Assembly: GCA_015501055.1 (NCBI GenBank)
Contig: JADNYV010000046.1
Location: forward strand, 1-64,000
Source: Mucidula mucida
Lineage: Eukaryota; Basidiomycota; Agaricomycetes; Agaricales; Physalacriaceae
DNA length: 64,000 bases
Direction of reading: 5' to 3'
The translations under genes and the position numbers were made by a program. Numbering within the stretch: the stretch's first letter is position 1; every line of letters starts with the position of its first letter. Below, piece by piece: positions 20,306-31,397 of this stretch. The notes under the pieces were generated by a model. The model was not told where the DNA came from, did no database searches, and saw only the letters and a program-made list of their open reading frames with translations.

Positions 20306-23020
20306 TCATGAAGACGAAGGCTCAGCATATTCCGCTGGGACTTGCATTTGATCCATGGCTTGTAAGATGACTGAGAGAGGTGAGCCAGGCCCTTTCAATA
20401 CGCAAGAGCAAGCTTACCAGCTACCATACCACCTGCAGCATGTTGGGTGATGTGACAGTGCAATGTCATCGGGCCAGGCTCGTCAGCGATGTCTACAAAA
20501 AAAAAAATCAGTCAAAACATTGAACGCGGCTACAACAGGCTCCCTTACATCGTAACGCGAGCCAGCTACCACCGGTCGCCGATTTCGCAACGGGAGTGTT
20601 AAAACCATCACGAACGGGTGGGTTGACAAAGTTGAAGTTCTCCGGGATTTCAGCGGCGGCTTCTGCAACGCTTGACCAGTTGAAGAGACCAGTTCCTGAT
20701 CCAGTCACCCAAAACTTGTTAAAGTGCTGCACAAGATTTCAGTCAGCACAAAAGAAAAGACCCGCAGCGACGAAGGGGAACATACCTTGTGAATAGGATG
20801 GGGAGGACTACAAAAAATGTTGAATGTCAGGTATACGCGATAGACTAAAATCACTAACCTATTCTGGTTGGGAACCAAAAACACCAAATCCACGACAGAA
20901 TCTTTCTCTGGCACAACGTACACGCTCTTGGCCATCAAGAGCGGAGTTCCAGCGAGGGGACCATCGTCGGCTTCGAGCACCTCCTTCCAAACGCTATCCC
21001 AGATCAGCGGACTTTCGTTATCTTCATACAAGCCCTGAGGAAGACCAGTGTTGTTGATAGCCCAGATAGTGGCATTCGGTCGGGACATGTCGAAGAACAG
21101 TGTCTGCTTGACCTCGTCGTTGCTTGGCGGAGGGTTGGCAATGTACGGCGCCGCAGCAGGTCCGGATTCGTCGAACAAGGTGGCATTAGCATCAAGTCCA
21201 TCTGCAGTCGTCAAAAGAGCGCCAGAGTACGAGAGAGATGCAGTGGACGTGGGAAGTGCTGGATAGCCGGCAGCCGGCTTGACGAGCTCCTGCGCATCCC
21301 CAGCATATTGGAGAATGGCATATCCCGATATGAACTGTGGTACAACGTTGGATGCAACACGGATCGTATATGATGAGCCGGCAGCCTTGTCAAGTTTCAC
21401 AGCGACAGAGACTCGTTGACCAGATATCAACTGTACAACGGTGAGATTTAAACAGTGAACAGGGAGTGAAGACTGCACTTACGGGGATCACGCTGACGGG
21501 TTCAGAGACGTTCACATATTCGCCTTCGACCTCTGTTTCAACATGTAAATCGGGGCACGGGTGTGGCAGAATCCGAATGAACGTACCGAAAACATACATG
21601 GGATGCTCGTCAATGGAGACAAGTTGTTCCCACAGACCTCCGGCGTTGATGAAACTGAAGACAGCCCATGATGTAGCGGCGTTGTCTACCGTGACAGTGT
21701 AAAGAGGGTTATCCACGCCTAGTATCAATGCAATGTTCAACCTTGAACCGCTACTGAAGCGCACGAGATTAGCGTACCAGCAGTGCTGCAAGTCTTCCAC
21801 AAGTCATCTGGAATCACGGAGACGTCCGATTGCACACCAAATCCTTCAGATGGGGGATTGATGATAGGCGAGGTGATGGGGAGACAGCTGCCACAGTAAA
21901 TGTGAGTAGCAGGCCGGCAAAGGTTAAGTGCGACATTACCCTAGCTCGGTCACATTGCCCAAACCTCTGGCATCCGCAAGGACTGCAAGTTCCTCCGCAG
22001 ATGGACAGACAGAGGCGCCTTGACCATTGATCAGGATAGACTGGACACATCTAAAGGAAATTAGGTTGAGGTCGGTACATGATGGAATTGAAAATAAACG
22101 TACAATGGCTCAACATTAGACGAATGCCAGATCGTTGTGATATCATCGGACTTGTAGTGGCGCCAGTCGTTGATCAAGAACGTTTCTGTGTTGGACTCGG
22201 CGGCGATTAGTTGCGCGATATCAGTTGGGTCGGATGATATCTGTGCAAATGGCCTGTCGTCTGTGAGACTAGGTCTACTGGGAGTGTCAGCTTCAAACGC
22301 AGAACAACTAGGTGTGTTACGAACCGGACAAAGAGGCCAAGGAAGAGGCCGTCGTCCTGCATTGCCTCTGTGACCAGCATGAAAAGCGCGTACAAGTAGT
22401 GGAGAATCTAGACGTACTGGAGTGGGCATGAAGATGATAAAGTCCGTGTTGATTGACAGCGAATCGATACGTGTAGGTGGCGCCAGGTTTAATCATCGGC
22501 TGTGTTACACCGGGAACCTGTGAGGATACATGAGGCCGAGAAACATGATGAGCGATGGCGAACGCACCCCATCCATCCATGGAGTTGCCACCTGCTCGAT
22601 GCCATGACCGTGCAGCGTAAATGGTTGTGAAATGTTGGACGTCAAGTGTATCTTGATAGTGACATTAGGCGACAGCAATGAAGGGTAAGGAGCAAGCACA
22701 CCTCAACAGTGTCACCTTCATCGACAATCCATTTCTCGGAGGCGAATTTGCCGTTCATGAAGTAAACCATTCTACGCGTCAATGTCAATGAGGTCAAAAT
22801 CAAACGAAATATGGAAGAAAACTTGCCTCTCCTTTGCGCCGTCGGGGTTGTACATGCCTTCCGAGACGACCAAATCAAAGTGCACGACATGCTCAGAGGT
22901 CACGTCGACGTCGACGTCCAATGCCAGGAGAGAAGTAGAAGATGAGGATTCACGCTCAAGCAAGGGCGAGGCTAATGCCGCCCCAGCGAAGAGGAATAGG
23001 TGCAGTAAAGACTGCAGCAT
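20306..23020 (-). CDS. Laccase-like multicopper oxidase, secreted
   Basis: The ATG at 23020 opens a signal peptide (MLQSLLHLFLFAGAALA). Cupredoxin signatures follow over many short exons: LHGHGIEQVATPWMDG (first copper loop, H-x-H), HLHAHSKAMQDDGLF (second H-x-H loop), later HPIHKH (third) and HCHITQHAAGGM (fourth, with the H-C-H T1/T3 ligands). The stop is at 20306 after AEYAEPSSS. The second loop differs from the classic laccase YHSH motif and the fourth ends QHAAGGM, so this is a laccase-like or ascorbate-oxidase-like branch rather than a canonical white-rot laccase. By family it oxidises phenolic-type or related substrates with reduction of O2 to water outside the cell. The gene is divergent from uL2. 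Confidence 0.82.
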
Positions 23021-23921
23021 CGTGGGGTCGTTAAGGTAGAATAGCGAGTGTGTGGGGGTTTAAGAAGGAGAGTTAAAAGAAGGTCGGTGGTGTTCGAGTT
23101 TGAATAGATCAGTGTAAAATGAGCGTCCCGATGAAACCCGCCTTTAAGCGATGTCCGTAAGGCTGAGCCAATTCTGCTTCCCTTGATCGAAGTTGCAAAC
23201 CGATCGCGCCTGGATGGCGCTCCCGTTCTGGATGTTGGTCCTTGCTTGTCCAGAGCGCGGTTCTTGGCACTTTTAATTAACCGTAGCATCGCCTCACGTT
23301 GAGACTAGACTTGGGGTTGGTATCGATGAAGACAGTGAAAAAGGGAGTAGCCTAGATGTAGACAAGCATCGGTGTGGAGCTCGTGCAGGCGCGCCTGGGC
23401 GGTATAAAGTAGGTCAATCAACCCAAGGTCAAACGTCGAAACAACGTGTTGAACGTTCAACTCTTGGAAGCATTGGCAAAGTTGCGAACTCGTCGCAAGA
23501 ACTCTCATGGACGACATGCTCGGAACGGAGCTGATCATTGTCTACACGGCACAAAGTGATAATGGAAGTGAATACTATACAGGAATTCAGCAAACTAGGT
23601 TCGCCAACTTGGTGCAACGCCACATACCAAGAAAGCGCCAAGACACGCGTCGCTAGGAGCTTCAGACAGAAGAAAACTTGCAGAGCTTTCGAGCATTCAA
23701 CGTTCAACTGAGACTAGTGATAATTGACACGATAACAATGAAATTGGCAGTGGAGATATGTAACGCTGAGAGAGACGGAACGCAAGAGATAGAGTCGGTC
23801 CGAATGCCGAAAAAGCTGTGCCCTAACTGTACAGCTCCTGTTATAGTAAATCATGCCCACGACATTGTACGACTAACTCGTCCCCCCTGCACTTGCACAT
23901 CTCCCTACACTTTGGACAACG
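23021..23921. other. Intergenic region between divergent MCO and uL2 genes
   Basis: About 0.9 kb holds the promoters of both genes. A perfect 14-bp palindrome, GTTGAACGTTCAAC, occurs at 23448-23461, and its half TTCAACGTTCAACT recurs at about 23696-23709. CCTTAACCG-type A/T-rich motifs lie near 23270. The open frames here show no conserved motifs and I do not call them genes. Confidence 0.4.
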
Positions 23922-24891
23922 ATGGGTCGCGTTATTCGGGCACAGAGGCGGTCGCACGCCATCGTACGTCTGCTCGACTTGGGATTGGCATCCATCTCAC
24001 AATTTCACAGTTCAAATCTCACACTCATCTTAACAAAAACCCAGCCCGTCTGCGCGCGCTGGATTTCGCTGAGCGCAACGGCTATGTACGTGGAATAGTA
24101 AAAGAAATCATTCACGATTCTGGCCGGTAAGTTGTATCCAAAAAATATGTCTTTTTTTCGCCGACTTTTTGTGTTGTTAGAGGTGCACCTCTCGCCCGTG
24201 TCGTTTTCCGGGATCCATACCGCTACAAGCTCCGCAAAGAGACATTCATTGCCACAGAGGGCCTCCACACCGGTGCATTTGTCTACTGCGGCAAGAAGGC
24301 CACCCTCAACGTCGGCAATGTCCTCCCCATCTCCCAGTGCCCCGAAGGAACAATCGTCTGCAACGTCGAGGAGAAGGTCGGTGACCGTGGTGCTCTTGCC
24401 CGGACATCTGGCAACTACGCCACCGTCATTGGACACTCCCCCGACGACAACAAGACCCGTATCAGACTCCCATCAGGCGCCAAAAAGACTGTTGCTGGAG
24501 GTGCCCGTGCGACTGTCGGTATAGTTGCTGGTGGTGGACGTATCGACAAGCCCCTGCTCAAGGCTGGTCGCGCATACCACAAGTTCAAGGCTAAGCGTTA
24601 CAAGTGCGTCTTACATGTTGTCTTTACATTATCATACTCATGTCCTTTCCAGCTGGCCCCGTACTCGTGGTGTGGCTATGAACCCCGTAGACCATCCCCA
24701 CGGTGGTGGTAACCACCAACATATCGGAAAAGCATCTACCATTGCCCGCTCAGCTGTTCCTGGACAGAAAGTCGGTCTCATCGCCGCTCGCCGGGTATGT
24801 TCTTTTCTTTCCGCTTTGCTGGGGTTTGTTATTTACATATCAACGATAGACTGGTCTGTTACGTGGTACCGTCAAGGTCAAGGAGGTTTAA
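23922..24891 (+). CDS. RPL2: 60S ribosomal protein uL2 (Rpl2/L8)
   Basis: Five exons (23922-23963, 24011-24126, 24181-24603, 24653-24794, 24850-24891) give 254 residues, the standard length for eukaryotic uL2. It starts [14 protein letters not shown] and contains [36 protein letters not shown], the peptidyl-transferase-centre loop [20 protein letters not shown] and the end [14 protein letters not shown]. All junctions are in frame and undamaged. uL2 sits in the large subunit near the peptidyl transferase centre. The first exon holds only 14 codons, as is common for ribosomal protein genes with promoter-proximal introns. Confidence 0.95.
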
Positions 24892-25507
24892 GGCGATACT
24901 TAATCATGCCCCCATCTGTATGCTACCACTATGCCAAGGCCAAAATACTTTGCATGATTTTATGTACTCCAGCAAGTGTGATATGCGTTCGCTTTACGTT
25001 CAATTTGTATCATTGTGCCAAGCAGTGATAAGTTTATCCTCTTTCGGGAGCGTTGTTGCAGCGAGTTTAGACCTCGTCCTCGAGTAGAGAACCATGGAAA
25101 GTTCGCAGTGTAGCTTCCTGATGATCATAGGGAAGGGGACCTTGATGAATGAAGGGCTGTTGTCCTTGAGATATTGGACGTCGCCCTTGTCGCATATGGC
25201 TCGTCCAAAGTCGCGTTTTATAATCGTGATCAGCATCTGGGCCAAGTTGAAGGGGAGCCTGAACCAGGGCAGAAGAATATCATACGTCCTAGCGTGTTTT
25301 CATCCAGTCCAATCACAAAACCTTTTAGCCTCATATCGCGCAAACCAGATATTCCTCAAACCGCTCCAGTGGAAATGGCATTTGGCCCTCCACAAACCAA
25401 TCAGCGCACATTTGGCGTTCGTCAGCCATATAAACCGGCTGTCTCAAAAGACAACATTAATTGTTATAAACAGAACAAGGGAATCGTGAGGCTGGAGACA
25501 ACCGAAA
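24892..25507. other. Convergent intergenic region with a possible coding relic
   Basis: Between the ends of uL2 and the light-chain gene the plus strand has a protein-like frame from about 25045 (RERCCSEFRPRPRVENHGKF) to LDVALVAYGSSKVAFYNRDQ and a later Pro/Ser-rich part. It is broken by a TAG near 25105 and a TGA near 25145. The region has no good start codon or splice sites. It may be a decayed gene fragment, or 3' UTR sequence that happens to be open. I do not recognise the family. Confidence 0.25.
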
Positions 25508-26183
25508 TCACTGGCTCAAGATCGTGCGCACGAATGACTCGTAGTTGACGTTTCCATCGCTTGAGAACAAGTCAGGTTGTGGTGAGCGGGAAAACGATAC
25601 AACGACGTACGCGCCAATCTGGACACCCTTTAGCAGCTCGTCCACCTCCTCATCCGACATCTTCTCGCCAAGTTGTGTTAGAACATAGCGCAACTCTCCA
25701 GCACCGATGAAGCCGTTGTGCTCCTTGTCGAACACCTGGAAACCACGAATGAACTCCTCTGTAACGACGATCAGGCTAGTATCCAACAACATGCGAACAA
25801 GGGCGGCGCACCTGGCGTGCCAGCGGGTTTGAATCCGTCTGGTCGGTTGAGGATCGTTAAGAAGGTTTTGTAGTCGACTAGGCGAGAATGTCAAGGAAGA
25901 ACAAGAAAGGAGGCATTTGCGCACCATCTCTTGGTGCTGATGAGACGATATCTGCGACTTCAGCCTGGGTTGGATTCTGGCCGAGAGCACGAAGTAAATC
26001 TCCAAGTGTTTCTCTGGGAACGGCGCCCGTTCCCCGCTTGTCGAAGAGCGCGAATGCCTCCTTGTACTCTGCCAGGACTGTTGAGCCGAATACACGCTCG
26101 GATTGTCGTGATACTGACCTGCGTTGTCGCTCTGCAGAATTCTAGTCAATCAAGGTAAATGAAGCGTAGAGTTGACTGACCAT
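25508..26183 (-). CDS. Myosin essential light chain, Cdc4/calmodulin-like EF-hand protein
   Basis: Joined exons read MSDNAVLAEYKEAFALFDKRG, GAVPRETLGDLLRALGQNPT, ADIVSSAPRDVDYKTFLTIL, FIRGFQVFDKEHNGFIGAGE, LRYVLTQLGEKMSDEEV and ADGNVNYESFVRTILSQ. This is the four-EF-hand layout of Cdc4-type light chains, where few loops still bind calcium; DKEHNGFIGAGE is the best-preserved loop. The first coding exon is only ATG (26181-26183), the second is a 13-base microexon (26119-26131), and the third starts at 26077. The first two introns are 26132-26180 and 26078-26118. In yeasts the protein binds IQ motifs of myosin II and V and is essential for cytokinesis. It is divergent from the next gene, with 78 bp between start codons. 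Confidence 0.82.
26119..26131 (-). other. 13-nt microexon of the myosin light chain gene
   Basis: AGCGACAACGCAG is flanked by CTGCAG on the intron side and a GTCAGT donor. It encodes S-D-N-A plus one base and is needed to link the ATG-only exon to VLAEYKEAF in frame. Confidence 0.6.
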
Positions 26184-26261
26184 AATGTTTGTGCGATGGT
26201 GGTGGTGGTTGTAATGAGAAAGGGTTTGTTTGCAATCGACGTCACTGACTTGCTCTTGACC
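26184..26261. promoter_or_regulatory. 78-bp bidirectional promoter and 5' leaders
   Basis: Only 78 bp separate the light-chain ATG (minus strand) from the next gene's ATG (plus strand). Each ATG is followed at once by a donor site (GTCAGT and GTGAGC). Both 5' leaders and any core promoter must fit here or overlap the partner transcript. The segment has a (GGT)n/(CCA)n run at 26197-26210 and no clear TATA box. Confidence 0.5.
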
Positions 26262-27298
26262 ATGGTGAGCTCACTCAGAATCAATCGTGTCGGTCTTCAT
26301 AATCAACACAGGACGTTGACCCTCTTGAAGACACTGTTCCCCCTCGTTACGCTGTCGAATCTGACGAGGAAGATGAATACAATCCCCTTGAACAACCAAC
26401 CCAGACTGCTGCACCAGAGACGGCCGACATCAAAGTAGTAGGTGATATTGCCAAGGACCGACCTCTGATCATCGCATCGGGTGATGCTGGCAAATTTTGG
26501 GCCCGCGGTGCTCATCTGGGCGAGCAAATGGGCGGAGTCTACGTGAACACAATCGCAGTGCGTTCATCAACTTCCCCTCGATGTCGAACACACAATTAAT
26601 GACGCGTAGGTGGGCCTTCTCTTCACACCTGCGTGGTCAAAATCTACAGTCTTGGTTTCCGAAGTCACGACGCGTATGCCGATCTGGGCTATGGACCGGT
26701 ATGCTAAATCAGTCATCGCTGAATTACTGCCTACGAGGTATGTATACCAGTTCTTTATCAAACACCCGTATGCTGACGTCTATACAGTGTGTCTTTACTT
26801 GACACATATGTTGCGCCCACATACATCTCGCCGGAACCCATACCCTTCCATGTTGCGCCAGTACGGACTTTGTCTACCACTAAGATCCCGGATGAAATTG
26901 TAAGTGATCATCAACTACTACCGACATAGTCTCTAATCTACTCTCAGTCCGCTCACACCGACAAACTCTCTCCGCCGAACCTCATCGCATCGACTTCAGC
27001 CTCGTTCCTATCCAACCTTGCCGTCGAAAAGAAAACCTCAACTCTGCTTCTGCTTCCCCTCTCCCGAATACAATCTCCCCTACCCAAGAAGCTGTCCCCG
27101 TCTGATGTTCATTCAGCCATGGAGGATTACGCGTCTTGGCCTGAAGATACGATGAGCTCGCTTCATCAATGGCTTTTCTTTCTCAATGGCGACAAAGTAC
27201 AAGATCATCCGTGGGTGAATGACAAGAAGAATAAGATTCACCGCACTACGGGCTCATCTAGAAAAGGCGATATAGGCGAGGGCGGAATGTACATTTGA
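26262..27298 (+). CDS. Conserved protein, possible proteasome assembly chaperone 1 (PAC1/Pba1-like)
   Basis: Five exons (26262-26264 = ATG only, 26312-26557, 26610-26737, 26788-26898, 26948-27298) join in frame. The N-terminus is acidic (MDVDPLEDTVPPRYAVESDEEDE). A globular part follows: PLIIASGDAGKFWARGAHLG, GLLFTPAWSKSTVLVSE, LDTYVAPTYISPEPIPFHVA and TLLLLPLSRI. The C-terminus is WPEDTMSSLHQWLFFL and a polar tail. The fold pattern recalls PAC1-type chaperones of the 20S proteasome alpha ring, but similarity is weak by eye and the name is tentative. The ATG-only first exon is the most economical start because the second exon has no upstream in-frame ATG. Confidence 0.5.
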
Positions 27299-27534
27299 AT
27301 TAAACGACCCAGGGAAGTAAGCAAAGATGTACTTGTATTGCAATGCAGACGCCCACCAAGTTGACCATTGACACCAGCCACCTCGCATCGCTGATGTTTT
27401 GTTGTTCGGCCGCCAGCGGTGAATTTTGTGACCAACAGTGATCTGTGTGCGAAAACCCAAATCAACATCCAAAATCGGACGACGATGTTGCTGTTGCGAT
27501 AAACAGTAACCGATAATGTGAAAATTACTTCTTC

Positions 27535-27785
27535 TCTCTTTCGTACTCGCCCACGCCTTCATCATCCGCCTTGTCCGCAGACTTGCCTCCCTCAACTGTA
27601 TCCTAATCTTCTAGGAGCCGCATCATCGGCGATGAAACAGCAGAGGACGGGGAAGACCTCGACAGAGTCGCTAGGGATGGTCGTGGCAGACCATCCTCCC
27701 CAATAGTCGTGCAGAGAATCTGGTGTCTCTTGCCGTATGCCTGGAGCGTGGCGACATCAAGAGGTTTCTTCGCTTTAGTACCCAT
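27535..27785 (-). CDS. Small hypothetical protein
   Basis: The ATG at 27785 begins MGTKAKKPLDVATLQAYGKRHQILCTT. After an open frame with a Ser/Pro-rich end, a 42-bp GT-AG intron (GTTTCATCG...GATTAG) can join to DTVEGGKSADKADDEGVGEY and EREKK, stop at 27535. The model gives about 69 residues. The acidic-basic C-terminus looks like a genuine short protein end. I do not recognise the family. The gene converges on the preceding gene's 3' end. Confidence 0.4.
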
Positions 27786-28405
27786 AGCGTGAGGCGGGTG
27801 CAAGTGGTGGCACTAGATGGTGGCGAGTCAAGTCACAAACAAAATTGAACAAGGGTGGAATCATCATCCCAAAGTTCAACTGTTTTCAGTCTTGAAAAAA
27901 GTTTGTGCACACTATAGCGTTTATATCAACGCTACGTGAAGCTGTAGACGTATTGTAGAAACGAGTGATGTAATACGAAGATGTCGTGAGGACAGCTGCG
28001 TATCGGACGCCACAGACTCGTAGGGTCGTTGGTGGTCATATCAGATGACCTCCAGCGCGTCTTATTGGTGTCATCTTTCTTAGGCCTGCATGAATTATGG
28101 AAGGGAACCATCAGAACCTAACCATACTCGAACTGAATGTGCCTTCAGATCTGAGATAGCAGCTAATGGCGTGGAAAACCTTCCTGTAATGGCTCTTAGG
28201 CAATTAGAGCCATGATCAAATCATTCTTACAGTGTTTGAACTAGTTGTGCGCTCAAGTAGGACGTGGATCCAATATGACTTACGGGCATCAAACCGAGGT
28301 AGTGATGAGACACAGTATTAAACTCGCTCCATTAATGAAGGCATTACAAGGTGCTAGGATTACTTACAGAACTGCCTCTATCGCCAGAGCAGATACGACC
28401 TCAAT
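27786..28405. other. Intergenic region, nothing recognised
   Basis: About 0.6 kb between the 5' end of the small minus-strand ORF and the next plus-strand ORF. I see no supported gene, RNA or repeat. Confidence 0.35.
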
Positions 28406-28876
28406 ATGGCGGGAACTCTGGGCTTCTCCACACCTCAAATGCACGCGAACCCAAGCTATGAAGCCTTGGTCCTCAAATGCGATCAGATAAAGGGTATGCC
28501 GCCGTTCTTGCTTAGCGTACGCGCCTCTTGGTTGACCAAATGTGTTAGAGGAGAGAGAGAATCTCCGCCGGAACCTAGCTTGCATTTACAAGCAGCTGAA
28601 AGTAATGACTGGTTCGTGTTTTCGCGCCTGGTTCGCGATGCAAACATTGACGCAGCTCTGGTAGACATCATAACCCAAGAGTACAATACTGTACGTCGCG
28701 AGAGGCAGTTTCTGGAAGTCGCGGCGGAGCAGGACACACATGAGAGTACTAGTTTGAGGAAGGTAGTGCTGGACCATATAGAAGTCTTGGAGCAAACGGA
28801 GGAGACATATGAAGAACTGCTGGGTATTGAAGACGAGGACGCGAGAAGGCAATTGTACGCGATTAAGATGGATTGA
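28406..28876 (+). CDS. Hypothetical charged helical protein
   Basis: The frame is open for 156 codons from the ATG at 28406. The second half reads DWFVFSRLVRDANIDAALVD, IITQEYNTVRRERQFLEVAA, EVLEQTEETYEELLGIEDED and ARRQLYAIKMD. It is rich in Glu, Arg and Leu and is predicted by eye to be largely helical. The middle part (about 28494-28550, GTATGC...TGTTAG) could be an in-frame intron because its codons look non-coding. The family is not recognised. More exons upstream are possible. Confidence 0.45.
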   Translation: MAGTLGFSTPQMHANPSYEALVLKCDQIKGMPPFLLSVRASWLTKCVRGERESPPEPSLHLQAAESNDWFVFSRLVRDANIDAALVDIITQEYNTVRRERQFLEVAAEQDTHESTSLRKVVLDHIEVLEQTEETYEELLGIEDEDARRQLYAIKMD

Positions 28877-29383
28877 ACACGCAGTCAATGACCGTAGTAA
28901 TTGAAGAGTATGTATAACACGTGATAACAGCACTTGCTCTTGACTTGCATGGCCGGCGCAAACTATATGGGAGGCAGAAAGTGCGTCTGTCGTATGCCAG
29001 TCAACAGCATCATCATATCACTCCCAGAAATGCCGCCAAAAAGCGATTCAAAGACCCCGCTGCTCGTCTAGAGAAACGCTTTTTCGGTCGCCAGAAATTG
29101 AACGTTTTATCGAAGCCGATCCCGACAAATCCAGCCAAAATAATGCAAAGTTCCTCAGATATCGGATTTACACACGCGAGGAGGCGCACAGCGTCCATGG
29201 AGGGCACTAGTCGCATAGAGAGTCCGAATCGTCGCTTCGAGGCGGTTAGGTTGTCCAGCGAAGGATCCGAGAACAGGAATTCAAAAGTTCTCGAGGCCTT
29301 GGATACTTCTGAGCGTAGGCAGTGCGTTCTTGTCTGGATCCCCTGTGTTGACCGGGTAGTTAGCGCTGTCACATCGAGCAGCC
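28877..29383. other. Ambiguous region with competing open frames
   Basis: A 180-codon plus-strand frame runs from about 28921 to 29463, but it overlaps the next gene's start in a different frame. A second plus-strand frame near 29063-29206 reads FRSPEIERFIEADPDKSSQN then AKFLRYRIYTREEAHSVHGG, which looks like real protein but lacks a start, stop or clear splice sites. It may hold a decayed or error-broken gene. Confidence 0.25.
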
Positions 29384-30795
29384 ATGGACCAAATCTTGTC
29401 TCTACCAGACCTCGCAGGATTGACGAGGACCAAGCGACCGCGGCCGAACGACATCCCTATTGACCCACCTAAACCAAAGGTAAAGACTTAGGTAGCATCA
29501 ACTGTCAGTGCTCACAAAGAATATAGAGACGCCGGGAATATAGTCCTGTGGACGCGTCTACCATCAAAGTTCAAGCAGACTATTTGACCAGCAAGCACAT
29601 TCCGCACTTGGACCCTAGCCAAACCGAATACCATCGTTCTAGCACCGACGCGTTCGTTTTCGGTGGCCGTTCCATACACACCCTCACGCGAGAGACCTTC
29701 ACCGGCAACGTCTTTGAATATGACGATCCCTGGAAAGCCGCTGGTATCGTTTTGGGTGTAGAAACCGCGTCTCCAGATGGACCTGACATCGCCTCTTCCC
29801 CCAGGCCCAGCTTTGCCCAACCCAAACGACCTCTCGCATACCCATCTGATAACCATGCTCAGTCTGCTGCTTCGTATAGCTCTCCATCACCCAACTACGG
29901 ACGCCAGTCTCAGCCGTTTAATTACGACACTGATCTTCCTCCTAATGCTCATCCCTCAATGTTCGACTTACCTACCTCTTCTCCTCCGTCGCGCGGATTT
30001 CCCACTGAGATACCTATCGCTTCCTATGGCGACGAGGTCGAACCAGATAGCCGTGATTACACTGCCGTCTTTGAAGCAGAACAACCTGACGATATGGATC
30101 GTGAAGAGTCTTATGAGGAAGAGGAAATATCGAGCCGGATGAATGTTACCTCCTCCGCTTCGCATCAATCACGAACACACTACGAGCCTCGATCTTCTTT
30201 GCACAACGAGTATAATTCGTCCTCGCGTCAAGACACTTCCGCTTCTCGTCTTCAAAATGGCGACGACGACTTTTCTAGCTGGGTTCATCTCCCTTCCGAA
30301 GGCCCTGACATACCTTATGTCGATACTCAAGATGCCGATGATTTCTCGGAGTTTTCAAGCTGGGTTGATCTTCCTTCTGCGTCTTCTGCGCCTCGCAAAC
30401 CTTCTAGTCCGTTTTTCAAGCCCCTTGCAAAGTCTGACGATGTCTTTTCCATGTCGATCGCTTCACGGAGTGGCGCTTCGCGTCTCGGATTTCTCAAGCT
30501 TCCAATGCCCGCGCCAAAGCCCATCAAACCCTTTGTTCCTCTTCCAGAGCCTCCTCTGCGTAGTATACCGTCTGGACAACGATTGGCGACTAGACGCTCT
30601 CTTGTGCAGGTTTCTTTGGGTAGTATGCGCCCGGTGGCATTGGACGACGTCAGGGAGTCCACAGCTCATATCGAGGCACAGGATTTGCGTATCACTGGGA
30701 GTATAGTCGATGAGAGGGATAATGCGCCGTCTAGCTATGCAGGGCTGTGTCTGTTTACGAAGGCTGAGCTGCTGGATTCTGATTCGGACGAATGA
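29384..30795 (+). CDS. Hypothetical Ser/Pro- and Asp-rich protein with two SSWVxLPS repeats
   Basis: Exon 1 (29384-29479) encodes MDQILSLPDLAGLTRTKRPR. Exon 2 (29527-30795) continues RREYSPVDASTIKVQADYLT and HRSSTDAFVFGGRSIHTLTR. The long remainder is low in hydrophobic residues and looks disordered. Two copies of a short motif, FSSWVHLPSE (about 30272) and FSSWVDLPSA (about 30353), are each preceded by DD-rich acidic sequence and resemble a short linear binding motif. The C-terminus ends in acidic DSDSDE. I do not recognise a family. Splicing joins the frame cleanly, and the AATATAG acceptor is preferred to the earlier AAAG because the latter leads to an immediate stop. Confidence 0.6.
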
Positions 30796-31397
30796 CTGGC
30801 CTTTGTAAAGCGGATTCGTTCCCAGACCTCATTTGCAACGTCGTCACATTTACTACTTAACACAGTGGCGATGTATAAGATTTTCAGACATTTCTCGTTT
30901 GAAGACTGTGACAGATAATACTCTGAAATACTTTCGGATGTTGTGTTTCATTCGGCTACGATAAATCATGCGAGCGCGCCAAAGCGTCACTCTGTGAGCA
31001 AACATTGAAAGTAGTATTGACATTACGCTTTATGCCGAATACACAGGTTTCTATTGACCAACCTCACTTTTTTTTGGCGCCCTACTCAGCCACATCTTGC
31101 TGTTTGTCATGGCGAACGAGGAAATGCTTGGTCTCAAGGTGGGCGACACAATCATCGACATCAGCATCGGTTGGACGAAAGGGGAGGTAGTGGCGATGGA
31201 AATCTTCCCAAGGAGAGAAGACACCATCTCGTTTTGCATCTCCATGAACGTACGCGTCCGCACTCCTACTGTAAATGCGGATGTCGGACCGAGTCATCGG
31301 AAACATCCGGCTAGCAGTCGTCTTCGCATCTCCAACATGAGAAGTGAGAGAAGGGTTTTCCATTTATGAGTGTACTAGAGTTTGTGGGTCGATATAA
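30796..31397. other. Convergent intergenic region
   Basis: About 0.6 kb lies between two converging genes. Open frames of up to 93 codons occur on both strands at 31050-31370 with no recognisable motif and no clear codon preference, so I call none. A T-rich run (TTTTTTTTT) sits near 31069. Confidence 0.35.

Noticed and set aside
31051..31369. Overlapping ORFs of 70-93 codons on both strands
   Set aside because: No frame shows family motifs, and three frames are open by chance in a region of balanced composition.
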